Below, in pieces: positions 6,126-7,543 of a stretch of 7,543 nt of DNA. Source of the DNA: an uncultured Dokdonia sp. (GTDB lineage: Bacteria; Bacteroidota; Bacteroidia; Flavobacteriales; Flavobacteriaceae); assembly GCA_937124495.1 (NCBI GenBank), contig CAKZKZ010000778.1, forward strand, positions 1-7,543, written 5' to 3'. Under the pieces are notes generated by a model. That model was not told the DNA's origin. It saw nothing but the letters and a program-made list of their open reading frames with translations, and searched no databases. Position 1 is the stretch's first letter. The number at the start of each line of letters is the position of its first letter. A program made the translations under genes and the position numbers.

Positions 6126-7337
6126 TTAATAATCTAAACGATAATAGCCACATTTGAGATACGCGCCTTCTGGAAAACCAATAGGGTGGTCACTGTCGTG
6201 AAATGTTTTTTCTATAAGTTGATAAGAGCGTTTACTTTTTGTAATTCCTTGTTCTGAAATATCAAAAAATTGTTGCGCTGTAATCCTAGAAGAACAAGAA
6301 GCCAACACTAAAATTCCATTTTTGCTTACTAATTGTGCCCCCAAAGCGGCTAATCTATGATAACTATGTTTCGCACTTTCAATCTCCCTAGCACTTTTTG
6401 CAAAACTAGGAGGGTCAATCACTACAATGTCAAACTTCTTACCAGTATCTATAAGCTGTTGTAAGCCTACAAAAGCATCTATAGCCATTGTCGCATGCTT
6501 ACCTTTGCTTGGATTCAACTTACCATTTTGAAGCGCTACTTCTAACGCTTGCGCGCTTATATCTAAACTCAATACCTCGTTTGCCCCACCTGCAAGTGCA
6601 TGTACAGAAAATCCGCCAGCATAACTAAATACATCAAGTACTTTCTTTCCTTTTGACAATGCTCCTACTCGCCTTCTATTATCTCGGTGGTCAAGAAAAT
6701 ACCCAGTTTTATGGCCATGAATCACATTGGCCGAAAATCGGATACCATGCTCTCTAAAATAAATAACTTCAGAAGGTAATGCTCCATGAATCACTTGTCC
6801 ATCTTTAAAGCCATGTGCATTCGATTTCTGCAAATTACGGCTCAATCTAACGACAACTGTGTCTACATTAGACACAGCAACTAATTCTGGCAAAATCATT
6901 TCTAGATATGGAAACCAGATTCCTGAGTAGAATTTAATAACTAGAACATCCTTATAAATATCTGCAATAAGACCAGGAAAACTGTCATTTTCTCCAAAAA
7001 TAAAACGATAACTATCCGTATCAGTTTTTAATAATTTGCTCCGTTTTGAAAAAGCGATGCGAATTTTTTCTTTAAAAAATACAGCGTCAGGAGTTGCTGG
7101 CACATCACTAATCATTTTAATACGAATAGGAGAATCAGGATCATATAAGCCTATAGCAAAGACTTTATCTTTCCGTTGGTCAAATAAGATAGCTATATCA
7201 CCTGCATTTCCTTCCTTATTTTGTTTAGCAATACTATCTTCAAAAACCCAAGGGTGTCCTTGTTTTACAAGCTTTTCAGCTTTGGGTTTTAATTTAACAG
7301 CAAGACGCTGTTGTGTAATTTTTGGAAATTCAATCAT
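6126..7337 (-). CDS. rlmI: Class I SAM-dependent rRNA cytosine-C5 methyltransferase, RlmI family
   Basis: The family methylates cytosine in 23S rRNA (m5C1962 in E. coli) using S-adenosylmethionine, in the cytoplasm. The start is ATG 7337, giving 403 aa, close to the E. coli length of about 396; a TTG directly before it is in frame but unnecessary. An N-terminal PUA RNA-binding domain covers about 1-80 (LKPKAEKLVKQGHPWVFEDSI). A middle domain follows with FGENDSFPGLIADIY. The catalytic domain begins at the family hallmark KTGYFLDHRDNR (210-221). Motif I is DVFSYAGGF (235-243), an acidic ribose-binding motif is SLDIS, motif IV is DPPSFAKS (308-315), and motif VI ASCSS (346-350) supplies the presumed catalytic cysteine. 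All key motifs are intact. The GH20 gene follows 19 bp downstream and is probably read through. Family assignment is firm; the exact target cytosine is inferred. Confidence 0.92.
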   Translation of the reverse strand: MIEFPKITQQRLAVKLKPKAEKLVKQGHPWVFEDSIAKQNKEGNAGDIAILFDQRKDKVFAIGLYDPDSPIRIKMISDVPATPDAVFFKEKIRIAFSKRSKLLKTDTDSYRFIFGENDSFPGLIADIYKDVLVIKFYSGIWFPYLEMILPELVAVSNVDTVVVRLSRNLQKSNAHGFKDGQVIHGALPSEVIYFREHGIRFSANVIHGHKTGYFLDHRDNRRRVGALSKGKKVLDVFSYAGGFSVHALAGGANEVLSLDISAQALEVALQNGKLNPSKGKHATMAIDAFVGLQQLIDTGKKFDIVVIDPPSFAKSAREIESAKHSYHRLAALGAQLVSKNGILVLASCSSRITAQQFFDISEQGITKSKRSYQLIEKTFHDSDHPIGFPEGAYLKCGYYRLDY

Positions 7338-7364
7338 CAAAGTATATTGTCTGTCTTATATCAC

Positions 7365-7401
7365 AATTTATAAAAAAATAACAATTATTTTTTTATAAAT
7401 T
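7365..7401. repeat. 17-bp perfect A/T-only inverted repeat with CAA loop over a stop codon
   Basis: Left arm AATTTATAAAAAAATAA (7365-7381) and right arm (7385-7401) are exact reverse complements, separated by three bases (CAA). It covers the last codons (KFIKK) and TAA of the T9SS cargo gene and the start of the leader region of the methyltransferase gene. It may end transcription of the cargo gene, since each strand has a run of seven T, although an all A/T stem is weaker than usual and the T-run lies inside the stem. The same bases could contain a promoter for the methyltransferase: TTG (7384-7382) is followed after 21 bases by TATAAG (7360-7355). Both roles are inference. Confidence 0.55.
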
Positions 7402-7543
7402 TATGGATATAATCATTCCCATTCTCAAATATAACTTTAACAAAATAAACTCCTGTTTTTAAAGAAGACACATCTATTGAATAATTTTGATGTATATCAT
7501 TAGTTTCCATAACATTTGTACCTAACATCGAGAAAATATTTAT
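7385..7543 (-). CDS. C-terminal end of a T9SS-exported protein (type A sorting domain)
   Basis: The frame is open from the right edge to the TAA at 7387-7385, giving the last 52 residues of a protein that begins outside the window. It reads INIFSMLGTNVMETND, then SIDVSSLKTGVYFVKVIF, ENGNDYIHKFIKK. This is the standard pattern of the Por secretion system C-terminal sorting domain: a short strand with a G-containing turn, the D.S.LK.G.Y.V.V core and a Lys-rich end (KF.KK). The domain directs passage through the type IX secretion system and is removed as the cargo is attached to the surface or released. Nothing can be said about the cargo's function. It sits 47 bp upstream of the methyltransferase gene on the same strand, and its stop codon lies within an A/T-only hairpin. 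Confidence 0.85.
   Translation of the reverse strand: MNIFSMLGTNVMETNDIHQNYSIDVSSLKTGVYFVKVIFENGNDYIHKFIKK

Noticed and set aside
7036..7398. 120-codon plus-strand reading frame opposite the methyltransferase start
   Set aside because: It is antisense to the conserved PUA domain and shows no motif of its own.
1..7543. CRISPR array, tRNA, rRNA, insertion sequence or phage module
   Set aside because: No regularly spaced repeats, cloverleaf-like sequences, transposase motifs or terminal inverted repeats were seen by eye on either strand.

Overview
The window looks like a chromosomal segment of an AT-rich marine member of the Bacteroidota, most likely Flavobacteriaceae. Four things point there: a C-terminal type IX secretion (T9SS) sorting domain at the right edge; two secreted proteins of a kind I associate with flavobacteria; lipoprotein signal peptides, one with an acidic stretch just after the cysteine; and a perfect 20-bp palindrome (TACGCTTTCGCGAAAGCGTA) that I recall as a frequent intergenic repeat in Dokdonia-like genomes. 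The genus is inference.

Layout. Positions 1-821 (+) hold most of a YbdG-type MscS-family mechanosensitive channel whose start lies outside the window. It converges on a two-gene minus-strand unit: a 233-aa secreted protein (1491-2192, TTG start) followed by a 199-aa secreted protein (829-1428), with the palindrome between them and a hairpin plus U-tract terminator at 811-843. From 2402 to 3457 (+) is a lipoprotein with a von Willebrand factor A domain and intact metal-site residues. Next come two tandem paralogues of a small SpoIIAA/STAS-like protein. The first (3568-3999) is cut by an in-frame TAG exactly where the second (4142-4546) has a tryptophan codon. From 4554 to 7543 everything is on the minus strand: a family 20 beta-N-acetylhexosaminidase lipoprotein gene broken by a one-base deletion near 5631, an RlmI-type 23S rRNA cytosine methyltransferase (6126-7337), and the last 52 residues of a T9SS-exported protein (7385-7543). 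A perfect 17-bp A/T-only hairpin straddles the stop codon of that last gene.

How the genes work together. There is no clear multi-gene pathway. Most of the window is envelope or surface biology (osmotic channel, two periplasmic or secreted proteins, surface-type vWA lipoprotein, chitooligosaccharide hydrolase, T9SS cargo) beside one housekeeping rRNA modification gene. The most notable observations are two independent gene disruptions within 2 kb. These could be true gene decay or sequence errors. I did not find a convincing new system.
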